32,931 nucleotides of DNA from Ectopseudomonas khazarica (lineage in GTDB: Bacteria > Pseudomonadota > Gammaproteobacteria > Pseudomonadales > Pseudomonadaceae): positions 1 through 32,931 of the forward strand of contig NZ_SBHZ01000029.1 in the NCBI RefSeq assembly GCF_004521985.1, given 5' to 3'. A model generated the notes under the pieces. It worked only from the letters and a program-made list of their open reading frames with translations, was not told the origin of the DNA and made no database searches. The position numbers and the translations under genes are program-made. Each line of letters starts with the position of its first letter. Position 1 is the stretch's first letter. Shown piece by piece: positions 16,798 to 24,686 of this stretch.

Positions 16798-18258
16798 TCA
16801 GCGGCCGGCAAGCACCGGCATCACGCGTGGACGCAATACCTCACCCACCACGGCCAGAGCGCCGATGGCACCGGCGATCCAGTACCACTGCGCGACCGGG
16901 TCGAACAGCAGCCAGCCCAGCGCATGCAGGAACACCACCATGATCAGCACGGGGCTGACGTAGCGCACCATGAACAGCCACAGCGCATAGCCGGCCGGCG
17001 GCAGGTCGAGCTCATCGCGCATGATCTCGCCGCGCAGCGCATAGCCCGCGAGAATCACCATGAAGATACCGCCCAGGGGCATCATCCAGCGCGAGGTCAG
17101 GTAGTCCAGCCAGTCGAAGAAGTTCTTGCCCAGCGGCGTCCAGCCGGACAGCAGGTTGAACGACAGCATCGCCAGCAGGCTGATCAGCAGCAGCACCGCC
17201 CCGGACACCAACGCGGCACGCAGGCGGCTGACGCCGTGCTTCTCGTTCAGGTAGGCCACGGTGGCCTCGATCATGGAGATCGCCGAGGTCAGCGCAGCGA
17301 TCGACACCATGGCGAAGAACAGCACGCCGAAGGCCGTGCCGAACGGCATCTGCTGGAACGCCAGCGGCAGGCTCATGAAGATCAGCCCCGGGCCCGCACT
17401 CGGGCTCATGCCGTTGGCGAAGATGATCGGGAAGATCGCCAGGCCGGCGAGCAGCGCCACGCAGGTGTCGCAGATGGCCACCATGAAGGTGGTGCGGGCG
17501 ATGGACTGGCCGTCAGGGATGTAGGAGCCGTAGGTGAGGATCGCCCCGGAGGCCAGGCTCAGGGTGAAGAAGGCATGGCCCAGCGCCGCCAGCAGCGCTT
17601 CGCCCGTGATCTTCGAGGCATCGAAATGGAACAGGAAACCGAAGCCGGCGCTGAAGCTGCCGCTGGTCAGGGCATAGCCGACCAGCACGATGAGCATCAG
17701 GGCCAGGCCCGGCATCATCCAGCGCACCGCATTCTCGATGCCCTTCTGCACGCCCTTGGCCACGATCCACAGGGTCAGCAGCGCCACCAGCACGCTCCAG
17801 CCACCCAGCTGCCAGGGGTTGGCGTTGTGCGCCTCGAACACCCCACCGAGCGCTTCCACACTGGTGGCCGCCAGGGAGCCGTCGAGCATCTTCCAGGTGT
17901 AGGCGAAGGCCCAGCCAGCGACGACCACGTAGAAACACAGGATCATGAAGCCGGCGAGCATGGACATGCCGCCGACGGCCTTCCACAGCGGGCTGCCGTT
18001 GTTCTCGCGCACCACGCGGCCGATGGCGTCGATGGGGCTGCCACGGCCACGCCGGCCGATGGCGATCTCGGTCATCATCACCGGAATGCCGATGGCCAGG
18101 ATGCACGCCAGGTACATCAGCACGAAGGCACCGCCGCCGTACTCACCGGTGATATAGGGGAATTTCCAGATATTGCCCAGGCCGACGGCCGAGCCGGTTG
18201 CTGCGAGGATGAAGCCCCAGCGCGAGAGCCAGAGATTCTTCGGTTTTTCACGAGTCAT
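16798..18258 (-). CDS. Sodium-dependent symporter, NSS/SNF family
   Basis: A 486-residue inner-membrane transporter of the neurotransmitter:sodium symporter family (LeuT fold). The diagnostic TM1 stretch RWGFILAATGSAVGLGNIWK is followed by FPYITGEYGGGAFVLMYL and GIPVMMTEIAIGRRGRG. About 11-12 hydrophobic segments follow. Bacterial members carry amino acids with Na+; a characterised tyrosine carrier, Tyt1 of Fusobacterium, is in this family. The gene lies 91 bases after maiA on the same strand and has an AGGTGAC ribosome-binding site. A hairpin (18297-18319) sits in the gap. Inference: it imports tyrosine or phenylalanine for the adjacent catabolic genes; the substrate is not proved by sequence. 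Confidence 0.92.
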   Translation of the reverse strand: MTREKPKNLWLSRWGFILAATGSAVGLGNIWKFPYITGEYGGGAFVLMYLACILAIGIPVMMTEIAIGRRGRGSPIDAIGRVVRENNGSPLWKAVGGMSMLAGFMILCFYVVVAGWAFAYTWKMLDGSLAATSVEALGGVFEAHNANPWQLGGWSVLVALLTLWIVAKGVQKGIENAVRWMMPGLALMLIVLVGYALTSGSFSAGFGFLFHFDASKITGEALLAALGHAFFTLSLASGAILTYGSYIPDGQSIARTTFMVAICDTCVALLAGLAIFPIIFANGMSPSAGPGLIFMSLPLAFQQMPFGTAFGVLFFAMVSIAALTSAISMIEATVAYLNEKHGVSRLRAALVSGAVLLLISLLAMLSFNLLSGWTPLGKNFFDWLDYLTSRWMMPLGGIFMVILAGYALRGEIMRDELDLPPAGYALWLFMVRYVSPVLIMVVFLHALGWLLFDPVAQWYWIAGAIGALAVVGEVLRPRVMPVLAGR

Positions 18259-18296
18259 GCGTCACCTGTTTGTTTTTATCTGTGACGGGATCGGAC

Positions 18297-18319
18297 CCGC
18301 CGTGCTTGTGGCACGGCGG
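18297..18319 (-). other. Intercistronic hairpin between maiA and the symporter gene
   Basis: CCGCCGTGC and GCACGGCGG form a nine-pair stem around a five-base loop. No T-run follows on the minus strand. It may attenuate or stabilise the transcript between the two genes. Confidence 0.45.
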
Positions 18320-18349
18320 AATGCAAGGCTTGGATGAAAGCCGGTGGTG

Positions 18350-19000
18350 TCACTGAGCGTCGGGCTGCACCTCCGGGGCGGCCAGTCGGAAGGCCTCCAG
18401 GGGTTCGCAACGCGCCGCCATGGCGACAATGCGTGGGTACGCGGCAAGGTCACAGTTAAAACGCCGCGCATTATACAGCTGCGGGATCAGACAGGCTTCC
18501 AGATAACCCGGATGCGCGCCGAGCGACAGGCGCCCATCGAACGGCGCCAGCCCCTCCTCCACCGCGGCCAGGCCCAGCGCGACCCAGTGCCGGTACCAGG
18601 CGTTCTTCGCCGCGTCGTCGGCGCCCAGCTGGTTGCCCAGGTATTGCAGCACGCGCAGGTTGTTCAGCGGATGCACGTCGCAGGCGATGTGCAGGGCCAG
18701 CGCCCTGACCTGCGCACGTTCGGCCGGATCGGCGGGCAACAGCGAGGGTACCGGGAAGATCTCTTCCAGGTACTCGAGGATCGCCAGCGACTGGGCGATG
18801 CGCACGCCGCCATTCTGTTCGTCGACCAGCAGCGGCAGCAGGCCCTGCGGGTTCAGTGCGCGGTATTCGGCGGCATGCTGCTCGCCACCGTCACGCAGCA
18901 GGTGCACCGGCAACTGCTGGCAGGCCAGGCCCTTGAGATTGAGGGCGATACGCACGCGGTAGGCGGCGCTGGAGCGCCAGTAGCCATAGAGTTTCAACAT
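18350..19000 (-). CDS. maiA: Maleylacetoacetate isomerase
   Basis: A 216-residue zeta-class glutathione transferase that isomerises 4-maleylacetoacetate to 4-fumarylacetoacetate. The N-terminal thioredoxin-like domain opens LKLYGYWRSSAAYRVRIALN, with the SSAxYR glutathione-binding motif, then NPQGLLPLLVDE and a cis-proline region. The helical C-terminal domain has HIACDVHPLNNLRVLQYL and YLEACLIPQLYNARRF. Length is normal. The AAGGAA ribosome-binding site is clear. It is the fourth gene of the hpd-hmgA-fah-maiA run, separated from the preceding gene by about 100 bases carrying a REP pair. Confidence 0.95.
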   Translation of the reverse strand: MLKLYGYWRSSAAYRVRIALNLKGLACQQLPVHLLRDGGEQHAAEYRALNPQGLLPLLVDEQNGGVRIAQSLAILEYLEEIFPVPSLLPADPAERAQVRALALHIACDVHPLNNLRVLQYLGNQLGADDAAKNAWYRHWVALGLAAVEEGLAPFDGRLSLGAHPGYLEACLIPQLYNARRFNCDLAAYPRIVAMAARCEPLEAFRLAAPEVQPDAQ

Positions 19001-19028
19001 TGCGAATTCCTTTCGAAACGCAACCTGC

Positions 19029-19084
19029 GTGGGAGCGGCTGCAGCCGCGATTCAACCGAACATCGCGGCGAAAGCCGCTCCTGC
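19029..19084. repeat. REP palindrome pair
   Basis: GTGGGAGCGGCTGCAGCCGCGA (19029-19050) is followed in opposite orientation by a related copy ending GCCGCTCCTGC (19063-19084). It lies in the maiA-fah gap and resembles the units clustered at 24687-24868. Confidence 0.8.
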
Positions 19085-19099
19085 AGTCGCGCCGATGGA

Positions 19100-20086
19100 T
19101 CAGCGGGCGTCGTAACGCTCCACCACCTGATCGATGGCACCGAAGATGGTCTGGCCGCTGGCGTCGAACATCTCGATGCGCACCCGGTCACCGAAGGCCA
19201 GGAAAGGCGTCTTCGCCTCGCCCTGTTCGACGATCTCCAGCATGCGTTTTTCCGCCAGGCAGGAAGAACCGGCGCTGCGGTCGTAGTTCGACACGGTGCC
19301 CGAGCCGATGATGCTGCCGGCCCCCAGCGGACGGGTCTTGGCGGCATGGGCGACCAGGGTCGGGAAGTTGAAGGTCATGTCCACGCCGGCGTTCGGCTGG
19401 CCGAACAGCGCGCCGTTGATGTGCGACACCAGCGGCCGATGCACCTTGCCATCCCTCCAGCTGTCGCCCAGTTCGTCCGGGGTCACGGCCACCGGCGAGA
19501 AGCTCGACGACGGCTTGCTCTGGTAGAAACCGAAGCCCTTGGCCAGTTCGCCGGGGATCAGGTTGCGCAGCGACACGTCGTTGACCAGCATCAGCAGGCG
19601 GATGTGGCCCGCCGCTTCGGCCGGCGTGGCACCCATCGGCACGTCGTCGGTGACCACCGCCAGTTCGGCTTCCAGATCGATGCCCCAGGCTGCGTCGGCC
19701 AGGCGAATCGGGCTGTGCGGTGGGATGAAGGCATCGGCACCGCCCTGGTACATCAGCGGGTCATGCCAGAAGCTTTCCGGCATCTCGGCGCCGCGGGCCT
19801 TGCGTACCAGCTCCACGTGATTGACGTAGGCACTGCCATCGGCCCAGTGGTAGGCACGCGGCAGCGGGCTGTGACAGGCCGCCTGGTCGAAGGCGAAGGC
19901 GCCCTCCTCCATACCGTCGTTGAGACGCTGATAGACCGCCTCCAGCCTGGGCCGCAGCGCGTTCCAGTCGTCCAGTGCGGCCTGCAGGGTGGCGGCGACC
20001 TGCGGCACGCGCACAGCGCGGCTCAGGTCACGGGAGACCACGACGAGAACACCGTCGCGACCCTGATTCAGTGATGCGAGTTTCAT
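19100..20086 (-). CDS. Fumarylacetoacetate hydrolase family protein
   Basis: A 328-residue hydrolase that in this setting should split 4-fumarylacetoacetate to fumarate and acetoacetate, the last step of tyrosine breakdown. Seen: the FAH-fold metal site pattern in GIDLEAELAVVTDDVPMGAT (acidic ligands) and VNDVSLRN, then KGFGFYQSKPSSSFSPVAVT and GSGTVSN near the C-terminus. It is shorter than the 430-residue animal and fungal type and belongs to the bacterial form of about 330 residues. It lies between hmgA (78 bases upstream, with a hairpin) and maiA. The ribosome-binding site is weak. Function is assigned from fold plus context, so confidence in the exact substrate is moderate to high. Confidence 0.9.
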   Translation of the reverse strand: MKLASLNQGRDGVLVVVSRDLSRAVRVPQVAATLQAALDDWNALRPRLEAVYQRLNDGMEEGAFAFDQAACHSPLPRAYHWADGSAYVNHVELVRKARGAEMPESFWHDPLMYQGGADAFIPPHSPIRLADAAWGIDLEAELAVVTDDVPMGATPAEAAGHIRLLMLVNDVSLRNLIPGELAKGFGFYQSKPSSSFSPVAVTPDELGDSWRDGKVHRPLVSHINGALFGQPNAGVDMTFNFPTLVAHAAKTRPLGAGSIIGSGTVSNYDRSAGSSCLAEKRMLEIVEQGEAKTPFLAFGDRVRIEMFDASGQTIFGAIDQVVERYDAR

Positions 20087-20121
20087 GCTTGCTACCTATT
20101 CGTCTGTTGGCGTGCGGGCAG

Positions 20122-20147
20122 CCCCGCTCCCTCTCGTGGGAGCGGGG
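20122..20147 (-). other. Intercistronic hairpin between hmgA and fah
   Basis: CCCCGCTCCC pairs perfectly with GGGAGCGGGG around a six-base loop. No T-run follows. It probably modulates transcript stability or relative expression in the operon. Confidence 0.5.
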
Positions 20148-20164
20148 CGATCGATGCCCGCCCC

Positions 20165-21304
20165 TTAACCCTGGGTACCCGGCGCGCGCCAGGAATTGAC
20201 GTACTCGGGCACGTCCACGGCTGCGGCGGCCTCGCCCACCTCCAGCGCACGACGGGTGTCGATCATCACCGCCACCTCGTCGATGAAGGTCGCCGGATCC
20301 ACCTGGCTTTTCTTCAGCGCCTTGGGATGCGGGCCATGGGGGAAGCCGCACGGGTGCAGCGTGACCATGCCCTGCTCGATGTTGTCGCGGCTGAAGAAGT
20401 TGCCACGGTGGTAGAACAGCACCTCGTCGTAGTCGTCGTTGTTGTGGAAGAACGGCACCTTGAGCGCGCCCGCATCGGACTCCACCGGGCGTGGGGTGAA
20501 GGTGCAGATCACGAAACCGTTGGCCACGAAGGTGGTGTGCACCGACGGAGGCAGGTGGTAGCGATGGCTGATCAGCGGGCGTATGTCGCGCCAGTTGAGA
20601 CGCACCACGGTGTTGTCGCCATGCCAGCCGACCACGTCCAGCGGGTTGTAGGGATAGGTCACGGTACTGATCTGGTCGCGCCGCTTGATGCGGATCTGCC
20701 AGGTGTTCTCGTCCTGCTGCGCCTTGAAGGCATCGTCGATGTGCGGATGCTCCAGCACCGCCGGGTCGAAGATCGCCTGCGGACCGAGCAGGCCCTTGTC
20801 CGGCAGCTGGTAGGCACCGTCGGTGTTCTCGATCAGCAGGAAGTAGCTCGGCGTGCTCGCCTCGATGCGCCAGGCGGTACCGCGCGGGATCAGCAGGTAA
20901 TCGCCGTCACGGTACGGCAGATGGCCGAAGTCGCAATACAGGTGCCCGGCCCCTTCATGGACGAACAGCAGCTCGTCGCCATCGGCGTTGCGCACCAGGT
21001 GGCGCATGGCGCCGTGGGTACGCCAGACGCGCAACTTGACGTCGGCATTGTGCAGGGTCAGCGGCGCAGCCAGCGGGCAGTCTCGCTCGCTGGGCACCTC
21101 GTTGAAGTCGAAGGCGTGCGGGCGCAGCGGCCCTTCCCAGTCGATCCAGCCCGTCGGCGCATGCTTGTGATGCAGGTGCGCGGTAGGGCCGAAGAACCCC
21201 TCGCGGCCCATCTCGCGCTCGTAGGTGTCCTGCGGCAGGTCGCAATGCGCCTGCCGCGAACAATCACCCTCACGCAGGGGAAAGCTGATCCATTTGCGGC
21301 TCAT
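20165..21304 (-). CDS. hmgA: Homogentisate 1,2-dioxygenase, short form
   Basis: A 379-residue cupin-fold iron dioxygenase that opens the ring of homogentisate to maleylacetoacetate. Classical HmgA proteins are about 430-440 residues, so this is the compact relative. Candidate iron ligands are H287 and E294 (FFHNNDDYDEVLFYHRG) and H323 (TLHPCGFPHGPHP), aligning with the His-Glu-His site of known enzymes, although the His-Glu spacing is one residue longer. The gene begins four bases after the hpd stop with GGAGTGA as ribosome-binding site. The neighbours hpd, fah and maiA make the substrate assignment strong despite the length. Similar short forms sit beside hpd in some other gammaproteobacteria, from memory. 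Confidence 0.88.
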   Translation of the reverse strand: MSRKWISFPLREGDCSRQAHCDLPQDTYEREMGREGFFGPTAHLHHKHAPTGWIDWEGPLRPHAFDFNEVPSERDCPLAAPLTLHNADVKLRVWRTHGAMRHLVRNADGDELLFVHEGAGHLYCDFGHLPYRDGDYLLIPRGTAWRIEASTPSYFLLIENTDGAYQLPDKGLLGPQAIFDPAVLEHPHIDDAFKAQQDENTWQIRIKRRDQISTVTYPYNPLDVVGWHGDNTVVRLNWRDIRPLISHRYHLPPSVHTTFVANGFVICTFTPRPVESDAGALKVPFFHNNDDYDEVLFYHRGNFFSRDNIEQGMVTLHPCGFPHGPHPKALKKSQVDPATFIDEVAVMIDTRRALEVGEAAAAVDVPEYVNSWRAPGTQG

Positions 21305-21308
21305 GGGA

Positions 21309-22394
21309 TCACTCCTCGGCCTTGATCACGCCGCGCCGCAGCTGGTCCTCTTCGATGGATTCGAACAGCGCCTTGAAGTTGCCCTCGCCGAAGCCCTGGT
21401 TACCCTTGCGCTGGATGATCTCGAAGAAGATCGGGCCGATCACCGTGTTGGTGAAGATCTGCAGCAGGATGCCGTCATCGCCCGGTGCGCCATCGATCAG
21501 CAGGTTCAGCTCGCGCAGCTGGTCCAGTGGCTCGCCATGACCGGCGACGCGGCTGTCGACCTTCTCGTAGTAGGTCTGCGGGGTGGTCATGAAGTCCACG
21601 CCATTGGCGCGCAACTGGCGCACGGTGGCGTAGATGTCGTCGGTGCTCAGGGCGATGTGCTGGATACCCTCGCCATGGTATTCGCGGATGAATTCCTCGA
21701 TCTGCGACTTGTCGTCGGCCGACTCGTTGATCGGGATGCGGATCTTGCCGCAAGGCGCGGTCATGGCGCGGGAGAACAGGCCGGTGAGCTTGCCCTCGAT
21801 ATCGAAGTAGCGAATCTCGCGGAAGTTGGCGATGCGCTCGTAGAAACCGGACCACACGTCCATCTGGCCGCGACGCACGTTGTGGGTCAGGTGGTCGATG
21901 CACTGCAGGCCGACAGCATTGTCGTTGGGGCTACGGCCCTCGATGTACTCGAAGTCGACGTCGTAGATGTTCTTGTCGCCATAGCGATCCACGAGGTACA
22001 GCAAGGAGCCGCCGATACCCTCGACACAGGGGATGTTCAGTTCGCCGAAGTTGGCGTGACTGCCGACCAGCGTGGCGCCCTGCTGCTCGACGTAGGCAGC
22101 CGCCTGAGCCGCATTCTTCACGCGGAACGCCATGGCGCAGGCACTCGGCCCGTGTTTCTCGCCGAAGGCACGGACATGGCCGGTAGGGCTGCCATTGAGG
22201 ACGATGTTGATGTCGTTCTGCTGGAACAGCCAGACTTCCTTCGAACGATGCTTGGCGGTTTCGGTAAAGCCCATGGCCGTGAACAACTGACGCAGTTGCT
22301 CGATGCCTTCGGCGCTCGGCGCGGTGAATTCGACGAACTCGAAACCGTCGGTCCCGATGGGGTTGTGCTGCTCGATCTTGGCCACGGCGTTCAT
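21309..22394 (-). CDS. hpd: 4-hydroxyphenylpyruvate dioxygenase
   Basis: A 361-residue Fe(II) dioxygenase converting 4-hydroxyphenylpyruvate to homogentisate. Two VOC-type halves are visible. The iron ligands expected for the family are H168 (CIDHLTHNV), H246 (IQHIALST) and E325 (IFFEIIQRKG). C-terminal marks GDDGILLQIFTNTVIGP and GNQGFGEGNFKALFESIE are typical. The AGGAGG ribosome-binding site is five bases before the ATG. It is the first gene of the minus-strand tyrosine catabolic unit, and two TyrR/PhhR-like boxes lie 128-206 bases upstream of its start. Confidence 0.97.
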   Translation of the reverse strand: MNAVAKIEQHNPIGTDGFEFVEFTAPSAEGIEQLRQLFTAMGFTETAKHRSKEVWLFQQNDINIVLNGSPTGHVRAFGEKHGPSACAMAFRVKNAAQAAAYVEQQGATLVGSHANFGELNIPCVEGIGGSLLYLVDRYGDKNIYDVDFEYIEGRSPNDNAVGLQCIDHLTHNVRRGQMDVWSGFYERIANFREIRYFDIEGKLTGLFSRAMTAPCGKIRIPINESADDKSQIEEFIREYHGEGIQHIALSTDDIYATVRQLRANGVDFMTTPQTYYEKVDSRVAGHGEPLDQLRELNLLIDGAPGDDGILLQIFTNTVIGPIFFEIIQRKGNQGFGEGNFKALFESIEEDQLRRGVIKAEE

Positions 22395-22521
22395 TCTGCC
22401 TCCTGATTGTCATTGTTATGGCAAGCGCACGAATGCGTTGCGGACAACCTCATGACAACCGAGCGCAGAGCCGCTCTCAAGATGGCTTGCGGCATCTCGC
22501 CGCGGTGGCCGGGTGCAGCAA

Positions 22522-22539
22522 TGGCAATTATTCCTTACA
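22522..22539. promoter_or_regulatory. Weak TyrR/PhhR-like box, hpd-proximal
   Basis: TGGCAA-N6-CTTACA against the TyrR-family consensus TGTAAA-N6-TTTACA: nine of twelve positions match, with the key G and C kept. It lies upstream of hpd. Confidence 0.4.
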
Positions 22540-22582
22540 GCCCTGAAAACCTGGCGGGCGGAGCATCCACAGCCCCGCAAAA

Positions 22583-22600
22583 CGTAAGCTTTTCTTTACA
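22583..22600. promoter_or_regulatory. TyrR/PhhR-like box, hpd-distal
   Basis: CGTAAG-N6-TTTACA matches TGTAAA-N6-TTTACA at ten of twelve positions. It is exactly 61 bases from the proximal box, close to six helical turns, so both would face the same side of the DNA. Confidence 0.5.
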
Positions 22601-22628
22601 GCGTGGTGAGTGGGCTTGCCGCTGGCCG

Positions 22629-22955
22629 TCAGTCCGGGCGCGCGAAAGCGTAGGCGCGCTCCACCTTGGCCACGCGCGTGACGAAAGCCGAGTACCAGGT
22701 GCTGCGTCCCTGCTCGCGGACCTGCGTGTGTTCGGCCTGCTCGCGCCAGGCGCGAATGGCCTCCTCGCTCTGCCAGTACGACAGGGTGATCCCCAGCCCG
22801 TCGCTGCGCGCCGACTCCACGCCGAGAAAGCCAGGCTGCCGGGCGGCCAGTTCGAGCATGCGCTGCGCCGCCTCGGCGTAGCCGGCATCGACCGGCGTCC
22901 GCTGCGAGGTGAACATCACCACGTAATAAGGTGGCTCCGGCGTGGCCGCGATCAC
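22629..22955 (-). CDS. Antibiotic biosynthesis monooxygenase (ABM) domain protein
   Basis: A 108-residue ABM-fold protein. Seen: YYVVMFTSQRTPVDAGYAEA, QRMLELAARQPGFLGVESAR, then GITLSYWQSEEAIRAWREQ and the AEHTQVREQGRSTWYSAF segment. The last is typical of the subgroup whose members often carry a histidine in an H-x-x-x-R-x-x-G stretch. The GTG start overlaps the stop of the upstream amidotransferase-like gene (GTGA), so the two are translationally coupled. The substrate is unknown. It is not closely similar to the other ABM protein at 13728-14030. Confidence 0.85.
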   Translation of the reverse strand: MIAATPEPPYYVVMFTSQRTPVDAGYAEAAQRMLELAARQPGFLGVESARSDGLGITLSYWQSEEAIRAWREQAEHTQVREQGRSTWYSAFVTRVAKVERAYAFARPD

Positions 22956-23689
22956 GAAGCCTGCTCCAGATGGGCCTCGTGCACCGATTGCACGGCACAG
23001 GCCCCGACCAGCCCGGCCACCAGCGGCGGCAGGCGCCCTTGCAGCGCGGCCCGCTCGGGCTGGAACAGGGTCGCGATGAAGAACGGATGGTCCTCCAGCT
23101 CGATGGCGCGCACCGCCCCCGCCTCGTCATGCCCGGAGGCCTTCAGCGCCTGCGCCATCAGCGGCTCGACGAAGGCATCGACCAGGCCATAACGGCACAG
23201 GTACTGCTCGCTGATTTCGCGCACACCGTACAGCTCGGCGATACGCGATCCCGAAACCAGGTGCACACGCTCGCTGACATCCTGCAGGGCACAGGCCAGC
23301 GGCGCGATCAATGGCGTCTGCGCCTGCGGCGACAGCTCGGCGTGTTCGGCATCCGCCCAGCCCAGGCGATTGCGCGCGTATTCGAGCAGCGCATGCTGGA
23401 AACCGCCGCAGGTGCCGAGGAACGGTACGCCCTGCTCACGGGCGAAGCGGATCGCACGCAATGCCCCATCGGCACTGACATAGGGGCTGCCCGGTACGCA
23501 CCAGATGCCGTCATAGGTCATCAGGGCCGCATCGTCGACGATGCTGTCGGTGCCCAGCCAATCGTGTTCGACCGCCACGCCCAGGGCTTCGGCAGCTAGC
23601 CGCAGCGCCTCGGGAATGGCCCGGTGCGCGGTGATCGCCGCATTGAATTCACCCACCAGGGCGACCCTGACTCGACACTTGCTGTACAT
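22952..23689 (-). CDS. CTP synthase C-terminal-like amidotransferase domain protein, His of triad missing
   Basis: A 245-residue stand-alone class I glutamine-amidotransferase fold resembling only the C-terminal half of CTP synthase. The N-terminal strand is RVALVGEFN, the oxyanion region is YDGIWCVPGSPY, and the nucleophile elbow is FLGTCGGFQHALLEYARN (C94). CTP synthase ends its site with HPE in a QFHPE motif; here the aligned text is HPFFIATLFQPERAA, with Q210 replacing His while E212 is kept. Amide hydrolysis is therefore doubtful. The ATG at 23689 was chosen because GAGGGGGAG lies seven bases upstream; the frame is open seven codons further. It is coupled to the ABM gene and divergent from a LysR regulator. 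NCBI names similar proteins CTP synthase C-terminal region-related. Confidence 0.82.
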   Translation of the reverse strand: MYSKCRVRVALVGEFNAAITAHRAIPEALRLAAEALGVAVEHDWLGTDSIVDDAALMTYDGIWCVPGSPYVSADGALRAIRFAREQGVPFLGTCGGFQHALLEYARNRLGWADAEHAELSPQAQTPLIAPLACALQDVSERVHLVSGSRIAELYGVREISEQYLCRYGLVDAFVEPLMAQALKASGHDEAGAVRAIELEDHPFFIATLFQPERAALQGRLPPLVAGLVGACAVQSVHEAHLEQAS

Positions 23690-23784
23690 GCGCATCTCCC
23701 CCTCTTGCATGGCGGTTTACCTGCCACTATAAGAGGGCGCTTACGCAATAATAATTGGCAAACTGACAAGCAGGAATTGCAGCG

Positions 23785-24648
23785 ATGCAATATCAGATCG
23801 ACCACGCCGACCTTTCCCTGGTACTCGCCCTGGTGCGTGGCCGCTCCCTGGCCCGTGCCGCCGAACTGCTGCAGGTGGACGTCTCGACGGTGTTTCGCGC
23901 CGTACGGCGCCTGGAGGCCGCACTGGGCGTGGCGCTGTTCGAGAAAAGCCGGCGCGGCTACGAGCCCAGCGAGACCGCGCGGGCCCTGGCCGAGCAGGCC
24001 GAGCACGCCGAACAGGCACTGGACGCCGCCCGCGTGGCCCTGGAACAGGGCAAGCACGTGGTCAGTGGCACGGTGCGCCTGACCTGCACCGACGCGGTCC
24101 TGAGCAGCCTGCTGCTGCCGGCACTGGCGCGCTTCATGCCCAACTACCCGGCGCTGTCGCTGGAGCTGGTGACCTCCAACGACTTCGCCAACCTGAGCAG
24201 GCGCGATGCCGACCTGGCGCTGCGCCTGACCAACCAGCCACCGGAGCACCTGGTTGGCCGGCGGCTGGCGAAGGTGTCCTACGTGGTCTGCGCACGTGAC
24301 GACGGGCAGGACCGCAGCGACCTGGCGCGGCAGAGCTGGATCGCCCCGGACGAGTCGATGCCGGACCACGCCACCGTGCTCTGGCGCCTGCGCGAGTTGC
24401 CCGGGGTCATGCCCAGCTACCGCTGCAGCAGCATGTACGCCGTGTCTCAGCTGACCCGTGCCGGGCTCGGCGTTGCCGCCCTGCCCGACTTCGTCCTGCG
24501 CAGCCAGCCCGACCTGCGGGCGCTCAGCGAACCCCTGGCCGGCTGCGACACCGAACTCTGGCTGCTGACCCGCCCCGACTGCCGCGCCTTGCGCTCGGTG
24601 CAGACGCTGTTCGAGGAGCTGGGCAAGGCGCTGAAGAGCAGCGCCTGA
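23785..24648 (+). CDS. LysR-family transcriptional regulator
   Basis: A 287-residue DNA-binding regulator. The N-terminal winged helix-turn-helix (about residues 5-65) reads LSLVLALVRGRSLARAAELL, then DVSTVFRAVRRLEAALGVALFEKSRRGYEPSE. The C-terminal substrate-binding domain contains GTVRLTCTDAVLSSLLLPAL, LRLTNQPPEHLVGRRLAK and MYAVSQLTRAGLGVAALPDFV. It is divergently transcribed from the amidotransferase-like/ABM pair with a 95-base gap, the usual arrangement for a LysR regulator and its target. The gap contains TTG-N9-CAA-like dyads near 23755-23770. The effector is unknown. Confidence 0.92.
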   Translation: MQYQIDHADLSLVLALVRGRSLARAAELLQVDVSTVFRAVRRLEAALGVALFEKSRRGYEPSETARALAEQAEHAEQALDAARVALEQGKHVVSGTVRLTCTDAVLSSLLLPALARFMPNYPALSLELVTSNDFANLSRRDADLALRLTNQPPEHLVGRRLAKVSYVVCARDDGQDRSDLARQSWIAPDESMPDHATVLWRLRELPGVMPSYRCSSMYAVSQLTRAGLGVAALPDFVLRSQPDLRALSEPLAGCDTELWLLTRPDCRALRSVQTLFEELGKALKSSA

Positions 24649-24686
24649 GACAAGCACTCACAGATACCCGCCTCACGGGCCCCCAC

